A DNA stretch of 64,000 nucleotides from CAYPFY01 sp964410105 (GTDB lineage Bacteria; Bacteroidota; Ignavibacteria; UBA10030; SZUA-254), in NCBI GenBank assembly GCA_964410105.1, contig CAYPFY010000014.1, forward strand, positions 1-64,000. The letters run 5' to 3'. The notes beneath the pieces are model-generated. The model saw only the letters and a program-made list of their open reading frames with translations. It had not been told where the DNA came from and searched no databases. A program made the position numbers and the translations under genes. Below are positions 14,307 to 23,101 of this stretch, in pieces. Within the stretch, counting starts at the first letter, position 1. Every line of letters begins with the position of its first letter.

Positions 14307-15518
14307 ATGGCAAAAGAAAAATTCACGCGCGATAAACCGCATATCAACGTCGGCACGATCGGCCATATCGATCACGGGAAGACGACGCTGACCGCCGCCA
14401 TCACGATGGTCCTGGGGAAGAAGGGCCTCGCCTCCGTGCGCACGTTCGACAGCATCGACAACGCCCCGGAAGAGCGCGAGCGCGGCATCACGATCGCCGT
14501 CGCCCACGTCGAGTACTCCACCGATAAACGGCATTACGCTCACGTCGACTGTCCCGGCCACGCCGACTATATCAAGAACATGATCACCGGCGCCGCCCAG
14601 ATGGACGGGGCCATCCTCGTGGTCGCCGCCAATGACGGCCCGATGCCCCAGACCCGCGAGCATATCCTTCTCGCCCGCCAGGTGGGCGTGCCCCGCATCG
14701 TCGTCTTTATGAACAAGGTGGACATGGTCGACGACCCGGAACTGATCGAACTGGTCGAGATGGAACTCCGCGATCTTCTGAAGAAATATGAATTCCCGGG
14801 CGATGAGATTCCGATCATCAAAGGGAGCGCCCTCAAGGCGATGGAGCGGGCCCTCGCTCCCGACTCGAAGGCCGATGACCCGGCGTTCAAACCGATTTTT
14901 GAGCTGATGGATGCGGTCGATTCCTACATTCCGCTCCCGAAGCGCGATGTCGACAAGCCGTTCCTCATGCCGGTGGAAGATGTTTTCTCGATCACCGGCC
15001 GCGGCACCGTCGGCACGGGGAGAGTGGAACGCGGCAAGGCCAAGGTCGGAGACGAGGTCGAGCTGATCGGCCTCGGCGCGCACAAAAAGACGGTCATCAC
15101 CGGCGCCGAGATGTTCAGGAAGGAACTCGACGAGGTTCAGGCCGGGGATAATGCCGGGCTGCTCCTTCGCGGCGTCGAGAAGAACGAGCTGGAACGGGGG
15201 ATGGTGATCTCCAAGCCGAACTCGATCACCCCCCATAAGAAGTTCACCACCCAGGTCTATGTCCTCAAGAAAGAGGAAGGGGGCCGGCATACGCCGTTCT
15301 TCACCGGCTACCGGCCGCAGTTTTATTTCCGCACCACCGACGTCACCGGGGTTGCCACCCTCCCCGGCGGGACCGAGATGGTCATGCCTGGCGACAATGT
15401 TGACAATATGAGCGTCGAGCTCATCGCCCCGATCGCCATGGAAGAGGGGCTCCGTTTCGCCATCCGCGAAGGGGGTCACACCGTGGGCGCGGGCGTCGTC
15501 ACAAAGATAGTCGAGTAA
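14307..15518 (+). CDS. tuf: Elongation factor Tu
   Basis: A 403-residue GTPase that delivers aminoacyl-tRNA. G1 GHIDHGKTTL (near 18-27), the switch I region ERERGITI, G3 DCPGHADY and G4 NKVD are present; domains II and III follow from about residue 210. TAAGGAG upstream of the ATG is a strong ribosome binding site. There is only one copy in this window, placed between fusA and rpsJ. Confidence 0.97.
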   Translation: MAKEKFTRDKPHINVGTIGHIDHGKTTLTAAITMVLGKKGLASVRTFDSIDNAPEERERGITIAVAHVEYSTDKRHYAHVDCPGHADYIKNMITGAAQMDGAILVVAANDGPMPQTREHILLARQVGVPRIVVFMNKVDMVDDPELIELVEMELRDLLKKYEFPGDEIPIIKGSALKAMERALAPDSKADDPAFKPIFELMDAVDSYIPLPKRDVDKPFLMPVEDVFSITGRGTVGTGRVERGKAKVGDEVELIGLGAHKKTVITGAEMFRKELDEVQAGDNAGLLLRGVEKNELERGMVISKPNSITPHKKFTTQVYVLKKEEGGRHTPFFTGYRPQFYFRTTDVTGVATLPGGTEMVMPGDNVDNMSVELIAPIAMEEGLRFAIREGGHTVGAGVVTKIVE

Positions 15519-15527
15519 GGAAAACCC

Positions 15528-15836
15528 GTGGCCGGACAGAAAATACGGATCAAGCTGAAATCGTACGATCATACGCTGATCGACAAATCAGCGGAGAAGA
15601 TCATAAAGACCGTGAAATCGACCGGCGCCATTGTGTCCGGCCCGATTCCCTTGCCCACGAAGCGTACGCTGTATACAGTCCTGCGTTCGCCGAATGTCGA
15701 CAAGAAGTCGCGCGAACAGTTCGAGATGCGCTCCCATAAGCGCCTCATCGACATCCTCAACTCGTCGAATAAGACGGTGGATTCGTTGATGAAGCTTGAG
15801 CTTCCCGCAGGCGTCGATGTGGAGATAAAGGTTTAA
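15528..15836 (+). CDS. rpsJ: 30S ribosomal protein S10
   Basis: A 102-residue S10 (NusE), part of the 30S head and the partner of NusG/NusB in antitermination. The family motif IRIKLKSYDHTLID is at the N-terminus, and the loop IPLPTKRTLYTVLRSPNVDKKSREQF follows in full order. The start is GTG at 15528, nine bases after the tuf stop. It opens the S10 operon. Confidence 0.96.
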   Translation: MAGQKIRIKLKSYDHTLIDKSAEKIIKTVKSTGAIVSGPIPLPTKRTLYTVLRSPNVDKKSREQFEMRSHKRLIDILNSSNKTVDSLMKLELPAGVDVEIKV

Positions 15837-15926
15837 ACTTCGCGTTTGCCTCGAGTTCGTTCACCGCACGCCGGGCCCCATACAGCCTCGCACGGGCATG
15901 GCGATTATTTTTCACGACACGAATCA

Positions 15927-16550
15927 ATGACCGGAATCTTGGGCAAAAAAATAGGCATGACGAGCATTTTCGACGAGAAAGGGGAGTCGATCCCCTGCAC
16001 CGTCATCGAAGCCGGACCATGCGTCGTCACGCAGATCAAGACGAAGGAAATAGACGGCTACGAAGCCGTCCAGATCGGCTTCGGGGAGCGCAAGAGGAAT
16101 GTCACGAAACCTCTGGAGGGTCACTTCAAGAAGGCGGGCGTGTCGCCGAAATATCTTCTGCGGGAATTCACTGACCTCGATATTGCCCAGTATAAGCCGG
16201 GCTCCGAAATAAAAGTCGACGCCCTCCTCGCCAAAGGCGACGTGGTCTCGGTGGCCGGCCGGTCGAAAGGGCGCGGGTTCCAAGGGGTCGTCAAACGACA
16301 CCACTTCGGAGGCGGATTCCGGACCCACGGCCAGAGCGACCGCGAACGCGCCCCTGGTTCCATCGGGTCAAGCTCCTACCCGTCCAGGGTTTTTAAGGGG
16401 ATGCGCATGGCTGGCCGGATGGGCGGGGAGCGGGTGACGGTCAAAAACCTTCGTGTCGTCGGTGTGATCGCAGAGTCAAACGTCGTCCTCATTCAGGGAT
16501 CCGTGCCGGGACACATTAACAGCTACGTCGAGATTGTGAAGGAATCGTAG
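15927..16550 (+). CDS. rplC: 50S ribosomal protein L3
   Basis: A 207-residue L3, an early assembly protein near the peptidyl-transferase centre. I start it at the ATG at 15927 (MTGILGKKIGMTSIF), which matches the family N-terminus; 27 further in-frame codons upstream have no family counterpart. The central loop region FGGGFRTHGQSDRERAPGS is conserved. No clear Shine-Dalgarno precedes this ATG, and 90 bases separate it from rpsJ. Confidence 0.95.
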   Translation: MTGILGKKIGMTSIFDEKGESIPCTVIEAGPCVVTQIKTKEIDGYEAVQIGFGERKRNVTKPLEGHFKKAGVSPKYLLREFTDLDIAQYKPGSEIKVDALLAKGDVVSVAGRSKGRGFQGVVKRHHFGGGFRTHGQSDRERAPGSIGSSSYPSRVFKGMRMAGRMGGERVTVKNLRVVGVIAESNVVLIQGSVPGHINSYVEIVKES

Positions 16551-16555
16551 GTATC

Positions 16556-17182
16556 ATGGAGCTGGAAATCTTCAAAAAAGACGGATCGAAATCGGGCGAG
16601 AAAGTAAAACTCGCGCCCGGGGTCTTCGAGATCACGCCCAACGATCACGCGATCTACCAGGCGGTCATGCTCTACAGGGCGAATCAGCGCCAGGGCACCC
16701 ATAAGACCAAAACCTATGGAGAAGTCAAAGGAAGCGGTAAAAAACTCTGGAAGCAGAAACATACCGGGCGCGCCCGCATCGGCGCCATCCGCTCTCCCCT
16801 CTGGAAAGGCGGCGGGACCATCTTCGGCCCGCAGCCCAGAACGTATTCGATGAAACTGCCCGAGAAGGTCCGCCAGCTTGCCCGGAGGTCGGCCCTGAGC
16901 TATAAGGCCCGGGAAGAAGCGATAAAAATCGTGGAGGATTTTTCCTTCGACAAGCCGAAATCGCGCGATATGGTGCAGATCCTCGAGGCTCTTGAGCTCC
17001 GCGGACGAAAGACCCTCCTCCTTCTGCCCAAGAACGATGCGGCGGTCTGGAAATCGGGCCGAAACCTCCCGTCGCTCAACGTCCTGGAAGCGGCAAAGGC
17101 CTCGACCTATGAGTTGCTCGACAACCAGGTCCTCCTGATGCAGAGGAGCGCCGTCGACATCCTGGAGAAAATTCTGGCATGA
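16556..17182 (+). CDS. rplD: 50S ribosomal protein L4
   Basis: A 208-residue L4, which lines the exit tunnel constriction with L22. The long loop holds KKLWKQKHTGRARIG and the conserved GGGTIFGP. In E. coli L4 represses the S10 operon through its leader; no such leader is visible between tuf and rpsJ here. The stop overlaps the rplW start as ATGA. Confidence 0.96.
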   Translation: MELEIFKKDGSKSGEKVKLAPGVFEITPNDHAIYQAVMLYRANQRQGTHKTKTYGEVKGSGKKLWKQKHTGRARIGAIRSPLWKGGGTIFGPQPRTYSMKLPEKVRQLARRSALSYKAREEAIKIVEDFSFDKPKSRDMVQILEALELRGRKTLLLLPKNDAAVWKSGRNLPSLNVLEAAKASTYELLDNQVLLMQRSAVDILEKILA

Positions 17183-17469
17183 TCGGTATCATCTACAGGC
17201 CCATCGTCACGGAAAAACTCTCCGCTCTTCAGGAGAAGGGAGTCTACGCCTTCGAGGTGGACCCCCGTGCAAATAAAATTGAGATCGCACGCGCCGTCGC
17301 GAAAAAATTCAAGGTGAGCGTCACCGGCGTTCGCACGATGAATGTGAAGGGAAAGTCGAAAACGCAGATGACGCGCCGGGGCCGCTTCACGGGAAAAACC
17401 TCTCACTATAAGAAGGCGATCGTCACGCTGAAAGAGGGGGAAAAAATCGACCTTTTTGCGAATGTTTAG
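17179..17469 (+). CDS. rplW: 50S ribosomal protein L23
   Basis: A 96-residue L23 at the tunnel exit, where trigger factor and the signal recognition particle dock. The N-terminal RPIVTEKLSALQEKG and the central NKIEIARAVAKKFKV are family hallmarks. The start overlaps the rplD stop by four bases, and rplB follows after six. Confidence 0.95.
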   Translation: MIGIIYRPIVTEKLSALQEKGVYAFEVDPRANKIEIARAVAKKFKVSVTGVRTMNVKGKSKTQMTRRGRFTGKTSHYKKAIVTLKEGEKIDLFANV

Positions 17470-17475
17470 AAGACT

Positions 17476-18303
17476 ATGGCCCTGAGAAACATTAAACCGA
17501 AAACCCCCGGCACACGCTGGATGACGATTCCGACCTTTGAAGAAATCACAAAGGCGAAGCCGGAACGCTCCCTCATCGAGCCGCTCAAAAAGACCGGCGG
17601 CCGGAATACGAACGGCCACATCACCTCGCGCCATCGGGGCGGAGGACACAAAAGGTTTTACCGGATCATCGACTTCAAACGCCAGAAATTCGGCGTCCAC
17701 GCGAAGGTCGCCGCCATCGAGTACGATCCCAACCGCTCGGCGCGCATCGCCCTGCTCCACTACAAGGACGGGGACAAACGGTATATCATCGCGCCCGACG
17801 GCCTCAAAGCGGGAGAGATCATCGTTTCCGGCCCCCAGGCCGACATCAAGGTGGGAAACGCCATGCCGCTCGGGAATATCCCGGTCGGCACGTTTGTCCA
17901 TAACGTCGAAATGCGCCCCGGCAAAGGGGGGCAAATCGCCCGCAGCGCAGGCTCTTCGGTCCAGCTCATGGCGAGAGAAGGTTCTTTCGCGCAGCTCCGC
18001 CTGCCATCGGGCGAAATCCGGAACGTGCCCGTGGCCTGCTATGCCACCATCGGCATGGTGAGCAACACCGACCACGAGAATGTCAGCCTCGGGAAGGCGG
18101 GACGCTCGCGCTGGCTCGGCATCCGGCCCCAGTCCCGCGGGGTGGTCCAGAATCCCGTCGACCATCCGCACGGCGGGGGCGAAGGAAAATCCCCCCAGGG
18201 CAACCCTCACCCGGTCTCCCCGTGGGGCTGGCACACGAAGGGGAAGAAAACCCGGCATCATAAGTTGAAGTCAAGCAAATACATTGTCAAACGCCGTAAG
18301 TAA
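17476..18303 (+). CDS. rplB: 50S ribosomal protein L2
   Basis: A 275-residue L2, needed for subunit joining and peptidyl transfer. The C-terminal motif NPVDHPHGGGEGKS (near residue 222) includes the invariant histidine. The N-terminal region GRNTNGHITSRHRGGGHKR is also typical. The basic C-terminus ends in the usual KSSKYIVKRRK-like tail. Confidence 0.97.
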   Translation: MALRNIKPKTPGTRWMTIPTFEEITKAKPERSLIEPLKKTGGRNTNGHITSRHRGGGHKRFYRIIDFKRQKFGVHAKVAAIEYDPNRSARIALLHYKDGDKRYIIAPDGLKAGEIIVSGPQADIKVGNAMPLGNIPVGTFVHNVEMRPGKGGQIARSAGSSVQLMAREGSFAQLRLPSGEIRNVPVACYATIGMVSNTDHENVSLGKAGRSRWLGIRPQSRGVVQNPVDHPHGGGEGKSPQGNPHPVSPWGWHTKGKKTRHHKLKSSKYIVKRRK

Positions 18304-18308
18304 GGTCC

Positions 18309-18599
18309 ATGAGCCGCTCTCTGAAAAAAGGTCCCTACGTCGACGCGAAACTTGCCAGCAAGATCGGCGAGATGTCGAAATCCGGGCAGAAAAAGGTCAT
18401 CAAAACCTGGTCGCGGGCATCAACGATCACGCCCGATTTTGTCGGCCATACTCTCGCTGTTCATAACGGCAACAAGTTCATTCCCGTCTATATCCACGAG
18501 GGAATGGTCGGACACAAGCTGGGGGAATTCGCGCCCACACGCATCTTCCGCGGCCATCCGGGGCTGAAGAGCGAAACGACAACGACACCCGAAGGATAG
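18309..18599 (+). CDS. rpsS: 30S ribosomal protein S19
   Basis: A 96-residue S19 in the 30S head, contacting S13 and the A-site finger. MSRSLKKGPYVD at the start and HNGNKFIPVYIHEGMVGHKLGEF are conserved. AAGG lies just upstream of the ATG, and rplV starts one base after the stop. Confidence 0.96.
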   Translation: MSRSLKKGPYVDAKLASKIGEMSKSGQKKVIKTWSRASTITPDFVGHTLAVHNGNKFIPVYIHEGMVGHKLGEFAPTRIFRGHPGLKSETTTTPEG

Positions 18600-18600
18600 C

Positions 18601-18996
18601 ATGCTCGAAGCTCGCGCCGTGACACGGTACATAAGCACGTCCCCCCGCAAGATGCGGCTCATCATCGACCTCATCCGGGGGAAATCGGTGCCTGAGGCGC
18701 TCAGCATCCTCCACTTTTCGCCCAAACATGCCTCGCGCACGGCGGAAAAGGTGCTCCGCTCCGCCATCTCTAATCTCCAGAACAAGGACGAGGCGGGCAG
18801 GACGGAGACCGATACGCTCTTCGTCAAGACGGCTTTCGTCGACGGCGGGCCGGGGATGAAACGAATGCTTCCGGCTCCGATGGGCCGGGCCTACCGCATC
18901 GTCAAGCGGTCAAATCACGTCACGATCGTCGTCGCACAGCGGGAAGCGAAGGTAAAAAAGACGCCGCCCGCTCCAAAACCAAAAGAAAAGGAATAA
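18601..18996 (+). CDS. rplV: 50S ribosomal protein L22
   Basis: A 131-residue L22, whose beta hairpin reaches the tunnel constriction. YISTSPRKMRLIIDLIRGKSV at the N-terminus and the hairpin region MKRMLPAPMGRAYRIVKRSNHV are in order. The C-terminal tail of about 20 residues rich in Lys, Pro and Glu extends past the core fold. GAAGGA precedes the ATG. Confidence 0.95.
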   Translation: MLEARAVTRYISTSPRKMRLIIDLIRGKSVPEALSILHFSPKHASRTAEKVLRSAISNLQNKDEAGRTETDTLFVKTAFVDGGPGMKRMLPAPMGRAYRIVKRSNHVTIVVAQREAKVKKTPPAPKPKEKE

Positions 18997-19001
18997 AATT
19001 C

Positions 19002-19643
19002 GTGGGACAGAAAGTACACCCGATCGGATTCCGGCTCGGCATCCTGCACACCTGGGATTCAAACTGGTACGACGAGAAGGATTTTGCGGGGAAACTGCAG
19101 GAGGACCTGAAGGTTCGCCAGTACATACAAAACCGCCTGAAAAAGGCGGGGATCTCGCGGATCCTGATCGACCGGACTCCGAAACGGGCCGTGATCACTA
19201 TCCACACATCCCGGCCGGGAATCGTCATAGGCCGGAGCGGGAAGGAAATCACGCAGCTCGAAGAGGAACTGAAGCAGATCACGAACAAGGAAGTGAAAAT
19301 CCTGATCCACGAGATCAAAAGGCCTGAACTCGACGGCTATCTGCTGGCGGAAAATATCGCCGGTCAGCTCGAGGGCCGGATGTCCTTCCGGCGCGCGATG
19401 AAGATGGCGATCACCTCCGCCATGCGCATGGGGGCCGAAGGGGTCCGCGTGATGTGCGGCGGACGGCTCGGCGGCGCCGAAATTGCGCGCTCGGAACAGT
19501 ACAAGGAGGGAAGGATTCCTCTCCACACGCTCCGGGCGGACATCGATTACGCCCAGGCGACCGCCATGACCATCTACGGCACGATCGGAGTGAAAGTGTG
19601 GATCTGCCGCGGCGAAGTGCTCGAACGCCCGACGCCCAAGTGA
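19002..19643 (+). CDS. rpsC: 30S ribosomal protein S3
   Basis: A 213-residue S3 at the mRNA entry tunnel. MGQKVHPIGFRLG is the conserved start, translated from GTG at 19002. The KH domain is marked by RPGIVIGRSGKEI near residue 69, and the C-terminal domain has GVRVMCGGRLGGAEIARSE. It lies six bases after rplV. Confidence 0.96.
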   Translation: MGQKVHPIGFRLGILHTWDSNWYDEKDFAGKLQEDLKVRQYIQNRLKKAGISRILIDRTPKRAVITIHTSRPGIVIGRSGKEITQLEEELKQITNKEVKILIHEIKRPELDGYLLAENIAGQLEGRMSFRRAMKMAITSAMRMGAEGVRVMCGGRLGGAEIARSEQYKEGRIPLHTLRADIDYAQATAMTIYGTIGVKVWICRGEVLERPTPK

Positions 19644-19650
19644 GACGACG

Positions 19651-20073
19651 ATGCTTCTTCCCAAGAGGGTGAAATATCGAAAGGCCCAGAGAGGCCGGAT
19701 GAAAGGAAAGGCGACGCGAGGATTCACGGTCGCATTCGGCGATTTCGGGCTCAAAGCGCTCGAGCCCGGCTGGATCACGCAACGCCAGATCGAAGCGGCC
19801 CGCGTCGCTCTGACCCGGCTCATGAAGCGCGAGGGGAAGGTGTGGATCCGGATTTTCCCCGATAAGCCGGTCACAAAAAAGCCGGCCGAGACCCGTATGG
19901 GGAGCGGCAAGGGGGTGCCGGAATTCTGGGTTGCGGTCGTGAAGCCGGGAACGATAATGTTCGAACTCGGGGGCATCAACAAAACCGTGGCCGCCGAAGC
20001 GATGGACCTGGCGGCTCATAAACTCCCGATCAAAACGCGTATGGTGGCCCGGCAGGCCTACGGGGCACGATAG
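19651..20073 (+). CDS. rplP: 50S ribosomal protein L16
   Basis: A 140-residue L16 near the A site of the peptidyl-transferase centre. MLLPKRVKYRKAQRGR at the start and GKVWIRIFPDKPVTKKPAETRMGSGKG are conserved. The latter includes the arginine that is hydroxylated in E. coli (within KPAETRMG). rpmC follows after seven bases. Confidence 0.96.
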   Translation: MLLPKRVKYRKAQRGRMKGKATRGFTVAFGDFGLKALEPGWITQRQIEAARVALTRLMKREGKVWIRIFPDKPVTKKPAETRMGSGKGVPEFWVAVVKPGTIMFELGGINKTVAAEAMDLAAHKLPIKTRMVARQAYGAR

Positions 20074-20080
20074 GTATACC

Positions 20081-20323
20081 ATGAAAAGCTTTGAACTCCG
20101 GGGATTGCCCGACGAGGAACTCAGAAAACGAATCAGGGACGAGGAAGAAAACCTCGTCCATTTCAAATTTCAGAAGGCGACGAGCCAGCTCGAAAGCCCG
20201 ATAAAGATTCGCACCGTCCGGCGGGATATCGCACGGATGAAGACGATCCTCCACGAGCGGGAGCTTAAGGCCGCATCGGAAAAACCGGCCGCCGCCGCTG
20301 CCGCCGAGAAGCCAAAGGACTGA
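20081..20323 (+). CDS. rpmC: 50S ribosomal protein L29
   Basis: An 80-residue helical L29 at the tunnel exit beside L23. The family core runs from MKSFELRGLPDEEL to a conserved IRTVRRDIARMKTIL segment. An alanine-rich C-terminal tail (about 18 residues) extends past the core. The rpsQ ribosome binding site AAAGGA lies inside its last codons. Confidence 0.94.
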   Translation: MKSFELRGLPDEELRKRIRDEEENLVHFKFQKATSQLESPIKIRTVRRDIARMKTILHERELKAASEKPAAAAAAEKPKD

Positions 20324-20327
20324 ATCT

Positions 20328-20582
20328 ATGGAAAGAGCGAGAAGGAAGGTACGCACGGGCAGGGTCGTGAGCAACAAGATGCAGAAGAGCATCACCGTCT
20401 CGATCGAACGGAGGGTCGCCCACCCGATCTATAAGAAATACTTCACGCGCACGAGCACGCTCATGGCGCATGACGAGAAGCAGGAAGCCGGGATCGGGGA
20501 TCTCGTGAAAATCATGGAGACGCGCCGTTTGAGCGCGAAGAAGCGCTGGCGCCTGCTCCAGATCGTCGAAAAGGCAAAGTAG
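20328..20582 (+). CDS. rpsQ: 30S ribosomal protein S17
   Basis: An 84-residue S17, a primary 16S rRNA binder in the 30S body. The core reads GRVVSNKMQKSITV, then HPIYKKYFTRTSTLMAHDE, both standard for the OB-fold family. It lies four bases after rpmC and one base before rplN. Confidence 0.95.
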   Translation: MERARRKVRTGRVVSNKMQKSITVSIERRVAHPIYKKYFTRTSTLMAHDEKQEAGIGDLVKIMETRRLSAKKRWRLLQIVEKAK

Positions 20583-20583
20583 A

Positions 20584-20952
20584 ATGATCCAGGAAGAAAC
20601 GAATCTCGTGGTCGCCGACAATTCGGGCGCCAAGAAGATACGCTGCATCCGCGTCCTGGGCGGCCATGACCGCCGCTACGCCGGCGTGGGCGATCTGATC
20701 GTCGTGTCGGTGAAGAGCGCTATCCCCGGCGCGGGGGTCAAGAAGGGGGAAGTATCCCGGGCCGTGATCGTCCGGACCACGAAGGAGACGCGGCGCAAGG
20801 ATGGGTCGTATATCCGGTTCGACGAGAACGCGGCCGTTCTCCTCAACCCGCAGGGGGAGCCACGCGGCACCCGCATCTTCGGGCCGGTCGCCCGAGAACT
20901 GCGTGATAAGAACTACATGAAAATCATCTCCCTCGCTCCGGAAGTTTTATGA
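20584..20952 (+). CDS. rplN: 50S ribosomal protein L14
   Basis: A 122-residue L14 at the intersubunit face, forming bridge B8 and binding RsfS in other bacteria. MIQEETNLVVADNSGAKK and the later VIVRTTKETRRKDGSYIRFDE are hallmarks. Its stop overlaps the rplX ATG as ATGA. Confidence 0.97.
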   Translation: MIQEETNLVVADNSGAKKIRCIRVLGGHDRRYAGVGDLIVVSVKSAIPGAGVKKGEVSRAVIVRTTKETRRKDGSYIRFDENAAVLLNPQGEPRGTRIFGPVARELRDKNYMKIISLAPEVL

Positions 20953-21272
20953 AGATACATAAGAACGATTCGGTGATGGTCATCGCGGGAAATTCCCGGG
21001 GGAAATCGGGGAAGGTCCTGAAAATGTTCAGGGACTCGGGCCGCGTGATCATTGAGGGGGTCAATATCATCCGCCGGCATTCGCGTCCCTCTCAGAAGAC
21101 CCCGCAAGGCGGGATCATTCAGAAGGAGGCGCCCATCAGCGCCGCGAACGTCATGGTGATCTGCCCGAAGTGCAACAAGCCTTCGCGTGTCGGCCGCAGG
21201 GAAGTAAGCGATGCCACCACCGGGCGTAAGCAGATGATGCGAGTGTGCCGTAACTGCGAGGAAATGTTCTAA
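20949..21272 (+). CDS. rplX: 50S ribosomal protein L24
   Basis: A 107-residue L24, an assembly initiator with a KOW motif (DSVMVIAGNSRGKSGKVL). The C-terminal extension has two Cys pairs, CPKC near residue 73 and CRNC near residue 101, an arrangement that can bind zinc and is found in L24 of several phyla but not E. coli. The start overlaps the rplN stop. Confidence 0.95.
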   Translation: MKIHKNDSVMVIAGNSRGKSGKVLKMFRDSGRVIIEGVNIIRRHSRPSQKTPQGGIIQKEAPISAANVMVICPKCNKPSRVGRREVSDATTGRKQMMRVCRNCEEMF

Positions 21273-21278
21273 CCTAGT

Positions 21279-21920
21279 ATGGCCAAAGAAAAACAGCCGA
21301 AAGCGCCAAAGAAGGAAGCCGCGCCGGTCTCCCACGAGCAGGAGAAGGGGAGCACCCCGCGGCTCGCCGAGCTTTTCAAGAAGAGCATCACGAAAAATCT
21401 CATGGCGCAGTTTCAGTACAGGAACGTGATGGAAGTCCCTAAACTCGAGAAGATCTCGATCAATGTGGGGGTCGGCGGGGCCACCCAGGATCCGAAGATC
21501 CTCGATACCGTGGTGAAGGATCTGGAAACGATCGTCGGCCAGAAGGCAGTGCTCACGAAGGCGAAGAAAGCCATCTCCAATTTCAAGCTGCGGGAAGGGC
21601 TGCCGATCGGCGCCCGTGTGACCCTCCGCCAGCACCGCATGTTCGAATTCATGGACAGGTTCATCAACGTCGCCGTGCCCCGCATCCGCGATTTTCGGGG
21701 GTTCTCGGACAAGTCCTTTGACGGCCGCGGGAATTATACGGTGGGCGTGCGCGAACATATCATCTTCCCCGAAATCGACGTCGACAAGGTCTCGAAAGTC
21801 TTCGGCATGGACATCACTTTTGTGACGACGGCGCTCACCGACCAGGAAGCGTACGCGCTCCTGAAGGAATTCGGGATGCCGTTCGTCAAGCGGCAGGAAA
21901 CCATCGACAAGAAATCTTAA
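21279..21920 (+). CDS. rplE: 50S ribosomal protein L5
   Basis: A 213-residue L5 that binds 5S rRNA and contacts S13 through bridge B1b. It is longer than the usual 179 because of about 30 extra N-terminal residues rich in Lys, Pro and Glu before the conserved core (MEVPKLEKISINVGVG). The core motifs GLPIGARVTLR and GRGNYTVGVREHIIFPE are present. A later in-frame ATG near 21402 could start a shorter form. Confidence 0.95.
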   Translation: MAKEKQPKAPKKEAAPVSHEQEKGSTPRLAELFKKSITKNLMAQFQYRNVMEVPKLEKISINVGVGGATQDPKILDTVVKDLETIVGQKAVLTKAKKAISNFKLREGLPIGARVTLRQHRMFEFMDRFINVAVPRIRDFRGFSDKSFDGRGNYTVGVREHIIFPEIDVDKVSKVFGMDITFVTTALTDQEAYALLKEFGMPFVKRQETIDKKS

Positions 21921-21932
21921 GGAGAATCCCTG

Positions 21933-22118
21933 GTGGCACGGCTGGCAATGGTTATGAAGGCACGAAGGACACCGAAATTCGCGGTGCGAAAGCATCATCG
22001 GTGCGGCAACTGCGGCAGGCCGCGCGCCTTCATGCGTAAATTCGGCATCTGCCGCCTCTGTTTCCGTAAAATGGCGCTCGAGGGTAAAATCCCCGGCGTC
22101 CTCAAGGCAAGCTGGTAA
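21933..22118 (+). CDS. rpsN: 30S ribosomal protein S14, zinc-binding type
   Basis: A 61-residue short S14 with the zinc motif CGNCG and CRLC (Cys pairs near residues 27-30 and 43-46). This is the zinc-containing (C+) form; zinc-free S14 is about 90-100 residues. It starts at GTG 21933 behind a strong AAGGAG. S4 and L36 in this window are also the Cys-containing forms. Confidence 0.95.
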   Translation: MARLAMVMKARRTPKFAVRKHHRCGNCGRPRAFMRKFGICRLCFRKMALEGKIPGVLKASW

Positions 22119-22125
22119 ACTCTCT

Positions 22126-22521
22126 ATGAACACGACTGATCCCGTTGCAGATTATCTCTCGCGGCTGCGGAACGCCATCCGCGCCCGACACAAAAGGGTC
22201 GATATTCCCGCCTCAAACATGAAGCGGGAGATCACCAAGATCCTCGCAAGCCAAAAATTCATCACGGGGTTCTCCGAGATCCCCGATAAGAAACAGGGGA
22301 TCATCCGGATCACCCTGCGCTACGCGGACGGGACCCCTGCCATCACCGGCATGTCGCGGGTCAGCCGCCCGGGTTTGAGGAAATACTCCTCGGCCGCCGA
22401 GATTCCCCGGGTGAAGAACGGACTCGGCATTGCCATCATCTCCACATCGCACGGGATCGTCGCCGACAAGGACGCGAGGGCCCGTAAAATCGGCGGCGAA
22501 GTTCTCTGCCAGATTTGGTGA
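22126..22521 (+). CDS. rpsH: 30S ribosomal protein S8
   Basis: A 131-residue S8, a primary binder of 16S rRNA helix 21. The N-terminus has DPVADYLSRLRNAIRA and the C-terminus GLGIAIISTSHGIVADKDARA. In E. coli S8 represses the spc operon at rplE; I did not identify that target here. Confidence 0.96.
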   Translation: MNTTDPVADYLSRLRNAIRARHKRVDIPASNMKREITKILASQKFITGFSEIPDKKQGIIRITLRYADGTPAITGMSRVSRPGLRKYSSAAEIPRVKNGLGIAIISTSHGIVADKDARARKIGGEVLCQIW

Positions 22522-22540
22522 ATTCTAGGAAGACTGCGAA

Positions 22541-23098
22541 ATGTCACGAATAGGACGAAAACCGCTCTCCCCCCCGTCGGGAGTGAAGATCGAGAAGAAG
22601 GGGCCCATCATCACGGTCCACGGACCGAAGGGCGAGCTCTCCGCGAAAGTCCCCGACTCGATCGGGGTCGAGATCAAAGAGGGCGAAATCAGGGTGAGCC
22701 GCTCCTCGGATCTCAAATCCCAGAAGGCGCTGCACGGAACATGGCGGGCGCTGATCAACAATATGATAAAAGGGGTCACGCAGGGCTTTCAGAAAAAACT
22801 CGAGATCGTCGGCGTCGGCTATAAGGCCGAAGTGAAGGGGAAGAAGATCCAGTTCGCCCTCGGCTATTCCCATCCGATCCTGTTCGATCCGCCGAAAGGC
22901 ATCAAAGTCGAAATCCCGGCCCCGACGAATATCGTGATCTCCGGAATCGACAAACAGCTCGTCGGCCAGGTGGCCGCAAAACTCCGGTCCTTCCGCCCCC
23001 CCGAACCCTACAAGGGGAAGGGCGTGAAGTATGAGGGCGAGTACATCCGCCGGAAGGCGGGCAAGGCGGCCGCGACCGCCGGAGCAAAGGTTGGATAA
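22541..23098 (+). CDS. rplF: 50S ribosomal protein L6
   Basis: A 185-residue L6 near the sarcin-ricin loop. MSRIGRKPLSPPSGV opens it, and the C-terminal signature PYKGKGVKYEGEYIRRKAGK is complete. AGGAA lies upstream of the ATG. rplR follows after three bases. Confidence 0.96.
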   Translation: MSRIGRKPLSPPSGVKIEKKGPIITVHGPKGELSAKVPDSIGVEIKEGEIRVSRSSDLKSQKALHGTWRALINNMIKGVTQGFQKKLEIVGVGYKAEVKGKKIQFALGYSHPILFDPPKGIKVEIPAPTNIVISGIDKQLVGQVAAKLRSFRPPEPYKGKGVKYEGEYIRRKAGKAAATAGAKVG

Positions 23099-23101
23099 CA
23101 G